NCBI GenBank assembly: GCA_032718475.1
Contig: JAUCBJ010007881.1
Location: 19,760 to 83,759, forward strand
DNA: 64,000 nucleotides
Origin: Nemertoderma westbladi
Taxonomy: Eukaryota; Xenacoelomorpha; Nemertodermatida; Nemertodermatidae
Reading direction: 5' to 3'
The translations under genes were made by a program, and so were the position numbers. The notes beneath the pieces are model-generated. The model was not told the DNA's origin, ran no database searches, and worked only from the letters and a program-made list of their open reading frames with translations. Position 1 is the first letter of the stretch; every line of letters begins with the position of its first letter. This document shows positions 24,353 to 36,328 of this stretch, in pieces.

Positions 24353-27300
24353 CCGCTCCCAGAAAATGGGATTTAAGTCTATAAAATATAAAAATCACAG
24401 TTTCTAAAATATAAAAATACTCTAAACGATTAGTCCTTCTTACGTGAACGGCATTTACGAAGTTTTTTGAGGCTAGCAAGAGTCCTTTTCTCTTTGGGGT
24501 GAGTCACTTTACTAGGAGGGCTATAACTCCTGGGTGAGGGGTGCAATACGATTGCATCGGAAGGTTTAGGGTTATGGTCAGTGTATCCACCGTATACAAA
24601 CGTCCTTGAAAATGGCGAATCCAGCGCTGTCAAACTTCTCAGCAGCTGAGCCTCTTAGGCTGAGCTTAGTCAGAGCGCGGTCCTTGAACTGACTATCAAC
24701 GTTATGGAACGGAGTCAGAAAGCGCCTAAAGCATTCGAATTGGAGGAATTGATTGTATTCCTAATATGTCTTCCATTGATGGTAGAGAGCAGGGGAAGGC
24801 CTATGTCGTATTCAGAAATATTCAGAAATACAATCTCAGTAGGAGGATTCAACATTCGAAGACCATCTCCAAATGAATTTATCCCCAATCATTAAGGAAG
24901 GTGAACAACCCGATTTATGACACATAATGGTACCAGTTGTTCACAGCCTATCAACGTGTCCTTTCAGTCCTTGTATCAATGGCCGTGGACTTGAGGAAAT
25001 TATTGGTGGTTGATTATCTAATCAACAACAAGAGGAGTAGTAGTTGATACTATGAATATCAACACAATGGTACATGGACAGGAGGTGCAGACACCAATAT
25101 AAGCATCCAGATCAATAGTAAGGGATGGGGAGGTTTAGTAGGAGGCGGTACGATCAATACCACGATACCACTATGATTGATCGATCATCTCCCAAAAGCT
25201 CCGAGCGCGTTGGGTAGAAAAGATGGGAAGAAGAGGGTTTCTCTATCAACGTCTTGTATCCTCGATAGCGATAGATAGAGGGAGAACAGTAGTAGGGAGG
25301 AGGAAGGATATGTGGGTAGTATCTATAAGATACCACAATGGACATGTTTTCCTTTTACGTCATTACTCATTCTTACTCTTTGATTGTGACACTGATCACA
25401 ATAATTGCAGGGAGAGGATGAAGTAAGAGGAAATTACAGCCTCCCGAAGGAGACCGCCCGTGAGCACCCGCGCCCCGGGGAAAAATATTCACATTATGGA
25501 CCCTGGACATTAACGTATGGTTTTTCTCCAGCTGGTTCTCCTCTACTTGTCTTTACAAACATTCTTCCACATTCTATCTTTCGAGTTGGTTTCGAATAGA
25601 ATTCTCATGTTCGATTCTCAGTTTATCGTTCGGACTCCGCTGGGTATGATATTTAAATAGGACCATTTCCCTTTGGGTGTCTACATCGTCCAGGATAGGA
25701 TGACCAGTAGTTAAGAAGTCCATATACATACCATTACGATGCATATAGCGAGCGGTGAATTTTCTATAGTTCAATTCACGCGTGAGCTGTTCCTTTGACA
25801 TTGGCGGTTCGATATAACGGCCATCGTCCTCCGTAGTGGGTTGACTAGCGTCGCCGCGTATTAAACTATCAACAATCGCTTGCAATGGTAGGGTATATCG
25901 CTCCCTGATACCAAGATCATCTTCTATGAACTCAGTCATAGCTGCTATATGAGTTTATCGATATTATAATTAATTATATTTAGGCTAGCGGTCATCGCTG
26001 CCTCCCCCTCAATGCCCCCGGACAGCGCAAGATCCTCAGCGCTGATGTACTGTCGTCGCTGTGCCTCTTGCCAACGTAGTAGCTACACAACGACAACAAT
26101 AACCAGCGCGAGTCACTCCACTGTCCGTCCCAAGGGCTTAGAATTACTTCAGGTTTTTGCTACAGAGGTAGGGTAACTTTCACAACTGCGACTCGCTACT
26201 GTAAACACACTTTAGTAGTGACATTCACTTATAAATGCACAAATTCCACACAACTGTCACAAATTGTACACATTCGGGCCATTTGTCCGTTAGTCAAGTG
26301 CCTTCCAGAATGCCACGTTATTATTATGTATCCCTGGATACTAGCAGTGTGCTATTTATTCCGTATGCTATTCAATGGGGCAAGCTTTCTATTGTTCTTT
26401 TAATTCGCTTCTAATTCTAGCGTGGTTGTTGCTATGGTGACATTATGGAAAGCTAGCAGTAGAATAAGGGTAATTCTCATGCATACAGATCTGGGATGCC
26501 ATTTAATAGTAATTCTTTAATTGTCAATATTCCCCTAGTTATACATGATTTTATGAATTTTATCGGCTATTGACTATACATTGGAGATTCTCTCACACTA
26601 ATATATTTAATAGGGTGAATCTCCGCTCCCATGATCTATTAATTAATGGAATTTTGGGAATGTTATAAATTGTATAAAATGACAATTTATCAAATTCATG
26701 AGAGGATATGAATTTAAAATTATTCCCGTAAATTTTATTATTTGACACTAAATAGACACAATTTTATTCCAGAGCATGTCTGATCCTAGGACTTCGGATC
26801 TCCGGACTAGGATCCTTAATTCTAGGAAATTTGTCCTTTTAAGAGTATCGGTAAGTGCTACGATATCTTAATCGACTAGAATTTTAAAGGATCTGAATTT
26901 TAACAGATTTTGGATTTCTAGATTTCCTTGGTTTACAAACTCCTTAGAGTTGATTTGTCTGCTTTTTACTCTATTACAACATTTGTTTTAATAGATTTTA
27001 TAAATATTTATTAAATATTTTATTTTTAAGATGGGCACCGATTTATTCCAGAACATGTCTGGGGACGTTAACCACTGATTCTAGAATTTTGTCTTTCAAG
27101 TATATCGGCGGGTGCCGCGATATCTTAATCGACTAGAATTGCAGATGGTCAAAGGGTTTAACAGATTTATTTTGCGTTTTACGGTTTTACGTTAAATGGA
27201 CATCATTCTACTATATGTATTATTTAATATACGGTATGAGAGCAATATTGCAAGAAGCAATGTCAGTGAGAAGAGGGAAGTCGTTTCCAAGGTCTACCCA

Positions 27301-27690
27301 GAGCTTGGTTTAGCCGAGACACGAGGATCTGAACTTTGCATTCCTAATACTCTACTTACCAATAATACTTGAGTATAGTAGGGGCAGTATTGTAATTTTA
27401 ATAAGTACAGACATTTCTTCTTACTGTAGTCACATATTTATAATATGATACGGACAGTAAGGAAAGAGAAAATGAATTGTTTCTCGCCGTTAAACTAAAT
27501 ATATAATGTTAAGTAATTAAGTAATAAACACGAATATATATATTGCACTAATCTTCTAAATAATCGCTAAAATAATATTCTGCTAAATAAAATTAAAGAA
27601 AACGATTATAATAAAATTACATAATAATACATACATAAATATAAAAATAATAAAAAACAGATATAAAATAATGTAGTCACACACCCACTC
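24353..27690 (-). other. 3' region of the outer element with one accessory frame
   Basis: Mostly AT-rich and without the integrase expected here. A minus-strand frame at 25574-25939 (121 residues, MTEFIEDDLGIRERY...) starts with a good ATG. It is hydrophilic, has no signal peptide or membrane segment, and matches no family I know. A second short frame is at 24430-24633. A degenerate duplication of about 140 bp (near 26765-26910 and 27035-27175, sharing atatcttaatcgactagaatt) lies between. Loss of integrase by deletion is the simplest reading. Confidence 0.45.
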
Positions 27691-27699
27691 CAGACTCTC

Positions 27700-30368
27700 T
27701 TACGTTGGGGAGTCCCTAGATGTTTGTTGGAATAGGGAGGTGGTCGTGGGAAGAGTATCTTGCCTTCCATAGTTTCCGGATAGCTCTCGGTCTCTTTCCA
27801 GTAAACATAAACGACCAACTGGGCGATTGAGTTGTTGTGTTTCGAATACAATTCCAGGTTTCTTAAAGTTACGTCGCATGACGACGAGTTCTACTCTGTT
27901 GGCCACTCTGTTGGTAACGAAGACGCTGAACTGACAGACTTCATTGGTTATATACTCCAAAACGAGTAAACTTTAGCAGTTCTCCCTTAAGTGAATCATC
28001 CCACGAGTGGTTTTCAAGCCACATTTGTTGCACTAAGCTCCGAGCAACCAATATAACTGGACTAATAAATCCCAATGGATCGAAATAAGTGCTCAGTATA
28101 CTTAGGCAAATCCGTTTAGTTCTAACTGGATTCTCTCGCTGTTTTTACAGGAAAAACAAGATATCTCTCTCCGTGTCCCATTTTAAACCAAGTGTCTTGG
28201 TTTCCGGAAGATCGTCCTTGATGAGGTCCAGATCTTTAACACCTCGGTCTTCTACCGGGATCGATTCCAAAAACTCACGGGAGTTACTAGTGAATTTGGT
28301 TAGTCAAAATCCACCGCGTTGCAAGCACTCCACCGTTCCCTTGGCAACATCAATGGCTTCTTCCACCGATGGGAGGGACTTTAAATTGTCGTCCATGTAT
28401 ATATCCCGTTTGATGTTGTCGATAACCGCTTTAGAGAAGGCGTCTCGGTTGTCATCAGCAGTGGTACGCACTACTGAACAAGCGTTCGAGGGGCTTGAGA
28501 TGATCCTGAAAGCCTGGATGGTCATCCAGTACTCCACCGGTTTTAGGTTGAGGTCTCCTTCAGGCCACCACAGAAATCGTAGGCTGTCTCGATCCCTATC
28601 CAGCGCCTTGACTTGTAAGAACATGCCTTCTATATCCGAAGCGAAAGCGATAGAATATTGCCGTAATCTTAATAGTATTCCCAACAAGGATTGGAGTAAG
28701 TTGGGTCCCGGCAACAATTCGGAGTTCAGGGATTGACCCATGTAAAGGGCGGAGCCGTCGAACACTACCCGGACTTCGTTGGGTTTACCGGGTTTGGGAA
28801 CGTAATGGTGTGTTAGATAATACGTTCTCTCTGTTATGTGTGTTTCTTCCGGTACTCGCTCCGCGTATCCCTTATCGATAAATTTCTTAGCTGGGTTTTA
28901 TACATTTCCCTGGCTGAAACATTGGCTGTAAGACGCCAATGTAGTTGTGCGATTCTCTTTTCCGCTAAAGGTCGGTTATTTATAAAGTTGGGTTCTCGCC
29001 GTCGGAACGGAAGACCAATCTCATAGCGACCTTCATCTTTCAGAAAACGGGTAGTCGTTTCCTGAATCTGCTTGGCTCTCTCTTCCTCGACGGACAAGGC
29101 CTTGTCGTAGGAATTGGGCTCTACGGCTTCTTGAGTAAGGAATCGTACGGCGTGTTCATCGCGAATTTTGTTATTGTATCGATCTATCACTTCGTTTAAT
29201 TCGTCGTTATATGTGAATTGTCCACCTTGTTGATCGATGAGATGGCACAAGTTTACTTGGTTTACCCAAGTTTGATTTTCGGTGAGGAGGTCGATTGTAT
29301 TTTCCTCGTCATATCAGTGGTGGTTTCTCCCTCACTGATTTCTTCTTCCCATTCACTCACCTGATGTATCCTGTCATTAGGGAGTCTTTCCATTAGGGTT
29401 CTATGGGAAGGTCCAGTGAAGAACCAACCTACTCTCGTTCTTCCCGCATACGTTTGTAATGGTTGCGGTCGAGCAGGCCGTTTTTCTAAGGTCTCAAGCG
29501 CTTCGTGCGCGTTTTGGCCGATTAATATCTGAACCCCTGGGTAATCGGTGTTGAATCTAGGGATATCATGTTGCTGGGTAAAATGGTCTTCATCCCAGTT
29601 GTAAGGCTCCACTTGGCTAGTAGCAAAGTTCTTTATCGCCACCATTTTTACCGACCTTACGCTATGTTCTCCTAGTTCATCCTGGGGAGTGAACAACTCA
29701 CCCACATAGTAGTCTGTAGCTACTGTGGATTTCCAAACCTGCATAATTCCTGAAAGGTTCAACTTAGTTCGGAACTTGGGTTGTCCAGCAAAGATGTCTT
29801 CGGCTAGTTCTTTGTCGATGAATTTACCTGTACTGCCGGAGTCAAGGAGGGCGTTTACTATCAGGCTCTTCCCTACACCATGGACTCTCAGTTGCACCAC
29901 AGGGAATTCCCGGATTCCGACGTTAGAAGTTGGCGCTTTCCAAGATGGTTGTCGGTCCGGAATAGTCAGTCGAGGCTCTTCATTGTCGGTTTCAGTCTCA
30001 TATGTAAGTGCTCGATACACCGCGGTGTTTATCATATAACAGGATTCGTTTTCGTCGGAAAATTCGTCCGTGTAGAATCCTTCCATCTCAGAGCTGTGGT
30101 CAGTGTCGTTCACATCACTGAATTGGACATGTAGTTCGGGCTCACTTACCTGACTCGTGCGGGTTCTGTCAAATTCAGTGTGCAGCAAGATATGATGTTT
30201 TGCGCCGCACTTAGCACACCTAGCATCTGAGTAACAGGTCCACCGTTGGTGTCCTCGTCTGAGGCAATTATAACACAACCGCTTATCCCACATGACATCA
30301 CGTCTATCCTTAAGGGATTTCTTCAAGAATTCATCACACCCACTCAAGCGATGTGGCCCGTCGCACAA
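27700..30368 (-). pseudogene. Outer element pol remnant: zinc knuckle, protease, RT, partial RNase H
   Basis: In minus-strand order: the BEL/Pao-type Cys/His region with CYNCLRRGHQRWTC (CX2CX4HX4C) and CAKCGAKHH; an aspartic protease with LLDSGSTGKFID (frame 29262-30368); the linker typical of Pao pol (28834-29250); and RT with DIEGMFLQV and the YMDD box (28304-28765). Degraded sequence follows, with a Pao-like YFDPLGFISP stretch near 28060 and an RNase H-like FVTNRVANRVE stretch near 27905. Each block is in a different frame, so several indels separate them. Much of RNase H and all of integrase are missing, so no functional polyprotein can be made. Confidence 0.75.
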
Positions 30369-30391
30369 TGCACATTAGGGTTTGATATTAC

Positions 30392-32583
30392 TTACTTTAA
30401 CCTGTGTGGTGTTGTGCAACTTGTTCTTTCTTCGAGCTTTCTTCCATGAATTCTCTTAGGAGACGTACGAGGAGTTGTTACCTGTTCTCTCCTGTCACTG
30501 GTTCGAGACTTAAATTTACTTACGTCCTTTCTCGTTTTATTGACATAATAAGATCTTTCGGTGTCTTTCCCGCTGTTCTCCTCGTATGAGGTTTGGCTTT
30601 CGCCGTCGTCTGTATAACACACTGGTGTTACCTTTCTCCTAGAAATGGGTTTTTCACTCACCTTATTTTCCGGTGTCTTCTCTCGGGACTGCTTTAGGAG
30701 CTGTAATCTTACCTCTCCATTTAAGAATGACATGAGATCAGCCATGGTAGGGTCCCTTTGTTGCTGGTCCATCATATAGAGAACCCTTTTGTCCCAATGC
30801 ATACCTACTCCACCTTTTGGCAAAGTAGATGCTACGGCTCCAACAACAATAGAACTCTGATATTCCTGAGACTTACCTAGCCAATCTAACTGTCTACATA
30901 TCTCCTGGATCTCATCGAAAAATTCTATAATCCCGCTGCTAAGAAACTTTCGGGGCGCTACTAATTTCGCATACAAATACCTAGCTATGTTAGTCCTATT
31001 ACCATACCTGATGTTTAGTGTATCCCAAACTTGTCTTAATCCATCTGGATGTCCAATAAACTTTAACGCCATTAACTTGGGAGGTCCATCCAGGCACTCG
31101 ATAAGGAATCTAAGTTTCTCTCCGTTGGATAGTACAGAGTTCTGTATATTTTCTTTATAATATTCATTAAAAGGTAACCATTTCATCTCATCTCCATTGA
31201 ACTTGACGACCTCTCCCACCTTTACCGCTTGACGGGCTTCGGTTCTAACCATTTGACGCGTAAAACTTTCTTGAGCCATCGTATTATTTAATATCGAGTT
31301 ATCGGTATATAAATTTCTCGGATTATGATCAGATCTGTATGGGATATCATTGTCAACAGGTTTATAATTACCCTTAATAGGGTTTACTATAGGAGTTTCT
31401 ACTTCACTAGCAGTATAGATGCGTGTAGGCTCCACACCTTGCGCATGAAATACTTCAGACCTAACAGGTTGACACATTGTTACAGGGGGTGGTGGTATAC
31501 CCATTTGTATATTTACTAATTTATCGCGCTCTAAAGCGATACTCTGCTGCACTTCTTGCAACTCTAACCTACTCTCTCTTACTGTTCCCTTTAACTGCTG
31601 AACAGTCCCTTCCAACTCTCGGACCTGCTGGGAAGAAAGTCTTTTATGTTCTTCCAGCTGCCCACGATTCATCCCCCGCCGTCCCTCGTCCACCCACTCA
31701 ACCGCTGCCGCGGGAGCCGCCAACGTGGTAGCCGGGTGACGCGTGGGGACGACGGGAGACAAGTCATTTATGTCTTGCTCGGCGTCCAGGACCGGGAGTG
31801 ATTCAGGGGCTAGTCTACTGGGCACAGGTAGTTTAGTACTGTGCAAAGGGAATTTAGAGTTAGGTTCTGTAAGTATAGGGGTCTCTATCACTGGAGTGAC
31901 TTCAATGACAGGCCTAATTATTTCGGGCTCATCTACTATAGTAGGGAGTCTTTCTATTCTAATAATTTGGTCTGTAGGTTCAGGATTACTTAAATCTACA
32001 CTAGCTAGTTGCCTTTTCACAGCTGGAGGCAAATTAGGCAATTTCTGATGGTGTGGCGTTCTTCTACGTCCGCTGGAACGAGATTTATTTCCTCCACCTT
32101 CGGGATCTGTTGTATCACCCTCATCGGAGGAGGTAAATCCCTGTCTTCTGGGAGTAGATCGACTCAGTAACTGCATCTGAGTAGCTGTCCTTTGTTTCTT
32201 CAAGTAATCTTGTTTCGCCTGAAGGTTCTCCAGCTCTAGTTGGGTAGTCGCTTCAGACGCTTTCAGTACTGCTTCTGCCACTGCCGCCTTTCTTTCAGCC
32301 TCTGCAGCTAATGCCTTCCTCTCAGATTCTGCCGCTGTCGCTGCCGCTGCTGCTTTTCTTTCAGATTCCGCCACTGCTGCTGACCTTCAGTCTTCTATTT
32401 GCCGTTTCTTTAATTGTTCTTCTTGATCCATTGCCATGTGGATGCTTTCATCATATTTAGCCTGCTCCGTGGCTAATATTTCCGCATCTAACGAGTCCAA
32501 CACAAATTTGGCTCCCTCACTATTAGGATGAAGTCCAGCTAGCCGTCTCCTTAGCTCTTTGTCACCTATAAATCGTTGATAGT
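30392..32583 (-). pseudogene. Outer element gag, C-terminal part
   Basis: A minus-strand frame of about 660 codons. It begins with an Ala/Glu/Lys-rich coiled coil (ESERKAA repeats), then a Ser/Pro-rich linker, another coiled coil, and the BEL/Pao gag domain: VKFNGDEMKWLPFNEYYKEN, then a segment with GHPDGLRQVWDTLNIRYGN. It stops just before the zinc-knuckle frame. Upstream it stays open, apart from a single TGA near 32395, to the point where the inner element is inserted (32584). Beyond the inner element the same frame resumes at 46731. The part at 46727-47709 is its N-terminus. Confidence 0.75.
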
Positions 32584-33104
32584 TGTTAGCTTATTCAATA
32601 AAGTTATAAGCCGATAAGCAATATTGGGAGCCACGAGATTGGGCAATTAACCAACTCGTGCCATCCCAATAAGAATGGGAAGGAAGCACACAATGAGGGT
32701 CAGGGGCCAAACCCCTAACCCAGAGAGAATAGGTGGAGTGAATGGGAACACTCCAAAGGGCGCCAACAAGGGTATCAACCAATCAGAGGGGGGAAAGGCA
32801 TCGATTAGGTAGAGTAACAAGGCCAACCGTGCAATATAGCCACTTGGCAGTAATAATACCAATTCAGTTATCTCAGTGCAATACCGGTGCTAGTTTAGGT
32901 TATTACATAGTTTTAGATAGGGAAGGACCGGGACTTTAGTTACCGTATCCCGCCTTCCATATACGACAATACTATATCTATATCTATATCCGCATATCAT
33001 ATTATATACGACAAACAACATCAGAACTCATTCACTCTTTATACACGGCGGGGACGCGTGAACTAAAACCGGATAAACCGGGATCCCTCTTGGATGCCGT
33101 CACA
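32584..33104 (+). repeat. 5' LTR of the inner element
   Basis: 521 bp, TG...CA. Compared with the 3' LTR it lacks 16 bp just after ttattcaat, which removes the right arm of a terminal TGTTAGC/GCTAACA inverted pair. Confidence 0.93.
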
Positions 33105-33172
33105 GTAACTAAACCAGCTGCCGCCCTAGATAAACTCAATAACCACTAGCCACCGAAATCTGCAGAAGAGAG

Positions 33173-34927
33173 ATGAGTCGGTCAGGTGACACGACACCGA
33201 CGCGGACCCCGGACGAAGAGCTAACGATCCGCGAGGCCGCAACCAGGCGATACAGGCCCACAACGCCGGACCCATCGGTAACGGGTCATCCGGCAGTTCA
33301 GGACGAGGGGGGCCTGGAACCCGAGGTCGAACCGAGAGAAAGAGAGAGCGAGACGGAGGGAGACGGAGACGAGTCGACACGGGACGGGGGTCGACGCACC
33401 GGTGTCGCCGGCCAGCCACAGGCCGAGGGCGACGAGCGGCCTGCCGAAACGGCGACGGTGGGGCCGACGGTGCGGCCCCGGACGCAGAGAGACGAAGGAG
33501 ATATCGGTACCGATGTCGCCGGCCAGCCACAGGCTGAGGGCGACGGACGGCCCGCCGGAACGGCGACGGTGGGGCCGCCGGTATGACGTCGGACCCGGAG
33601 AGACGGACGAAAGATCGGCGACGAGGACGTCGGGGTTTCTGATCGACTCCGACAGGCCTACAACGCGACCCAAAGACTAATAAAGGACGCTAAGAAGGAA
33701 GGGGCGGAGATAGACGAGGTGAGACTGAGGAAACGACTAGGTGAGTCGGATAGACACTTTAATTACCTAATGCGTTTTGGGCAGAGGGAACTAGCCGAGG
33801 AGAGAGCAAAAGGGGTTGCCAGCGAACTGTTTGAACTATGGGAATGTGGGAGTATGGAACCTAGTGTAGCGTCAGTGTACATAGGGCCATACTTGGTCGA
33901 TGCCCGGGGAGTAAAATTAGTGGGTTGGAACAGACCTGAGGAGGGCGAATCCGAGGCTGACCCCGCGGATTCGGTCTCGTCGGTCAGAGGGAGTTCCGGG
34001 AGGAGGGGGAGAGCTAGTAGATCGGGAAGGCGGAGGGAATCCTCCACAACCGATAAGTCTGCTACATCCTCCGCAAAAGAAAGACGGGTGAGAGAGATAG
34101 ACGCTAGGTACCGTCTCAATCTAGCAGTGCAAGGTAATAGAGAAGTAGGTAGACGGCTAGAGGAAGGGAGAGTGCTGCTGGAGAGGGAAATGGCGTCGAT
34201 TGGAGAGATAAGAGAGAGGGCCGAAAGGGCCGTGAGGAGCCTTAGGGAGTATGATGAAATAGAGTTGAAGGAACAAGAAGAGCGTGTGGCGAGAGAGAAA
34301 AGCGAACGCGAGAAGCGTGAAGCGAAGGAGGAAAGTGAACGCAGAGAGCGTGAAGCGAGGGAGGAGAGTGAGCGTAGAGCGCGTGAGGCGAGGCGAAGGG
34401 AGGGGATTAGGAGAGAGATGAAATTGGCCAAGCAGACCGAAAGGGAGGCTATGGATAAAATAGCAAAAGTGGAGCGTGAGCGAAAAGAATTGGAGAAACA
34501 GCGAGACAAACTCGTAGAGTATGAAGCTGTACACACGCGTGAGGTGGAACTGGCGCAGATGGGGGAGTCTGAGAGCGAGGCTGGCTCGAGTATTTTTGAG
34601 GAGCCGGGGGCCGTGGATACATTTATTAATACCCCACTTACAGGGACCGCACGACAGACCCAAAACTGGTGTGACCGTACGGGCGGGGGGGGTAATAATG
34701 ATAATGGTACAGTAGACGTGGTTAATATTAATAGTACCGTATGGGACAATTCTAATCAAACCTTTATTGCAGGAAATACTTTACCTAGTGGTAGTAATTT
34801 AAATTTAAATCAGAACATTCCTAATATTAATGTAGAAAATAATTCTAATATTAATGTAGCTACGCAAAATAATCCAATTAATCAAAGTAATAACCCAAAT
34901 TCGAACTTACAAAATAATTTTAAGTAA
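33173..34927 (+). CDS. Inner element ORF1: coiled-coil protein with one in-frame TGA
   Basis: The frame opens at ATG 33173 and stays open to TAA 34925-34927, except for one TGA at 33584-33586. The first 137 codons are Arg/Pro/Gly-rich with two copies of a DVAGQPQAEGD-like unit. The part after the TGA begins with a helical segment (NATQRLIKDAKKEGAEI, RHFNYLMRFGQRELAEERAK), then a Ser/Arg linker. A long charged coiled coil (EREKREAKEESERREREA) follows, and the tail is Asn-rich. Position and coiled coil suggest a gag-like structural or RNA-binding protein, although the conserved BEL/Pao gag domain lies in the gag-pol frame. The TGA may be a nonsense mutation or a readthrough site. Confidence 0.6.
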
Positions 34928-36190
34928 TGCAATAACACAAAATAATCCAAATAACTTAAATAATTCAGCGAGCCCGAATTTACAAAATAATTCAGATAGT
35001 GTAGTCGCGCAAGATAATTCAAATGATTTTATTCCGAACGAACAAATTAATTCCGTTTCCAATACGGGTGCTATTAATGTAAACACGTCGGGCGTGTATG
35101 GCCAGACAGACGAGGGCCTGGTAGGCCACGTAGTTGGTAGGCAGGGAATAGCTGGGTTAGGTAGACCCGGCGAGGGCCTGGTAGGCCACGTAGTTGGTAG
35201 GCAGGGAGTAGCTGGGTTAGGTAGACCCAGCGAGGGCCTGGTAGGCCACGTAGTTGGTAGGCAGGGAGTGGCTGGGTTAGGTAGACCCAGCGAGGGCCTG
35301 GTAGGCCACATAGTTGGTAGGCAGGGAGTAGAGGGCCTGGTAGGCCACGCAATAGCAGAGGGAGAGGCGGGGGTGAATAGACCCGACCGCGGTAGGGTTG
35401 ATGTGTCGACTGGAGAGGGATATAGTAGCGGGGTGAGGAGTAGCGAAGTTAGATGTGGCGAGTGGGGGGGGGGGGGCTACGAGAACCCCACAACAGCGAG
35501 TTAGCGGCGAAAGGGGGGGCAGAGAGTGTCCCACAGCCGTCAGCGGATAATGCGCGGGCCAAAATAGGTAAACCGCAACAACCGGCGACGGAAAGTAATA
35601 GGGGGATTGCGAGTATCCCCAGCGGCGTGCGACCGAGCAGAGAGAGACAGGTTGACGTCGTAAGAGGGCGGACGAAGCGTCGAGCCCGATCAGAAGAGGG
35701 AAGAAGAACAGTGGGGTTTAACCGGGAGGTCGACGAGAGATCTCACGAGCGGGAATACTCCACTGAAAGGAGAAGAAGAGAAGACAGTAGTAGAGGTATC
35801 GCCGCGAACGATAGAAGAGCGAGGACGGATAGTGAGCCGTCGGTAGTTGAGATGAGAACGGAGAGTCAGTGGGGTCGGACTCCGGGAGATTGCCGTCGCC
35901 CCGGAGAGATGCGACCCGGCGAGGCGCACTACGCGCCGATGGAGGGGTACGCGATGTACCGGTACGAAGACGAGAACAGTAGAGGGGGGGGGTCGAAGAG
36001 AAACTTTCCGATGGAATACACCTATTGATCGAGAATACGGTAGCCGCGGGGAGGATTATTCGAGAAGAATAAACTTCGATCCCGAGCGACACATGCAGAC
36101 TGTAGGACATACTGTAGGCCTTACTGCACATACCATAGGCCATACTGAGAGAGGCAATGTAGGCGATAGGATGGCGTGGACAACGTGATT
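34928..36190 (+). pseudogene. Inner element middle coding region, broken at G-runs
   Basis: Three consecutive coding-like frames: 35094-35504, with four copies of a 20-residue unit (EGLVGHVVGRQGVAGLGRPS) encoded by 60-bp repeats; 35453-36028, Arg/Glu/Ser-rich; and a further frame from about 35990 to 36188 containing DREYGSRGEDYSRRINF. Each switch of frame falls at a long G homopolymer (about 35464-35477 and 35985-35994). This suggests one ancestral reading frame interrupted by homopolymer length changes, assembly errors, or slippage. No domain is recognised. It may be an extended N-terminal part of the gag-pol polyprotein. Confidence 0.45.
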
Positions 36191-36328
36191 AAACCCGGAA
36201 GTCGCGGAATACATACCGGCGAGTAGGCCAGAAGCTGATAGGCCTATACCGGTACCAGCACAGCAGTATGACTACAGCATGCAGGGACATAACATATACC
36301 CAGGGGAGGGGGGAATTATTGCGGATAG

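Noticed and set aside
33763-34749. 328-codon minus-strand frame opposite inner ORF1
   Set aside because: Ser/Leu-rich shadow of the Arg/Glu-rich coiled-coil gene; the plus strand has the element genes in order.
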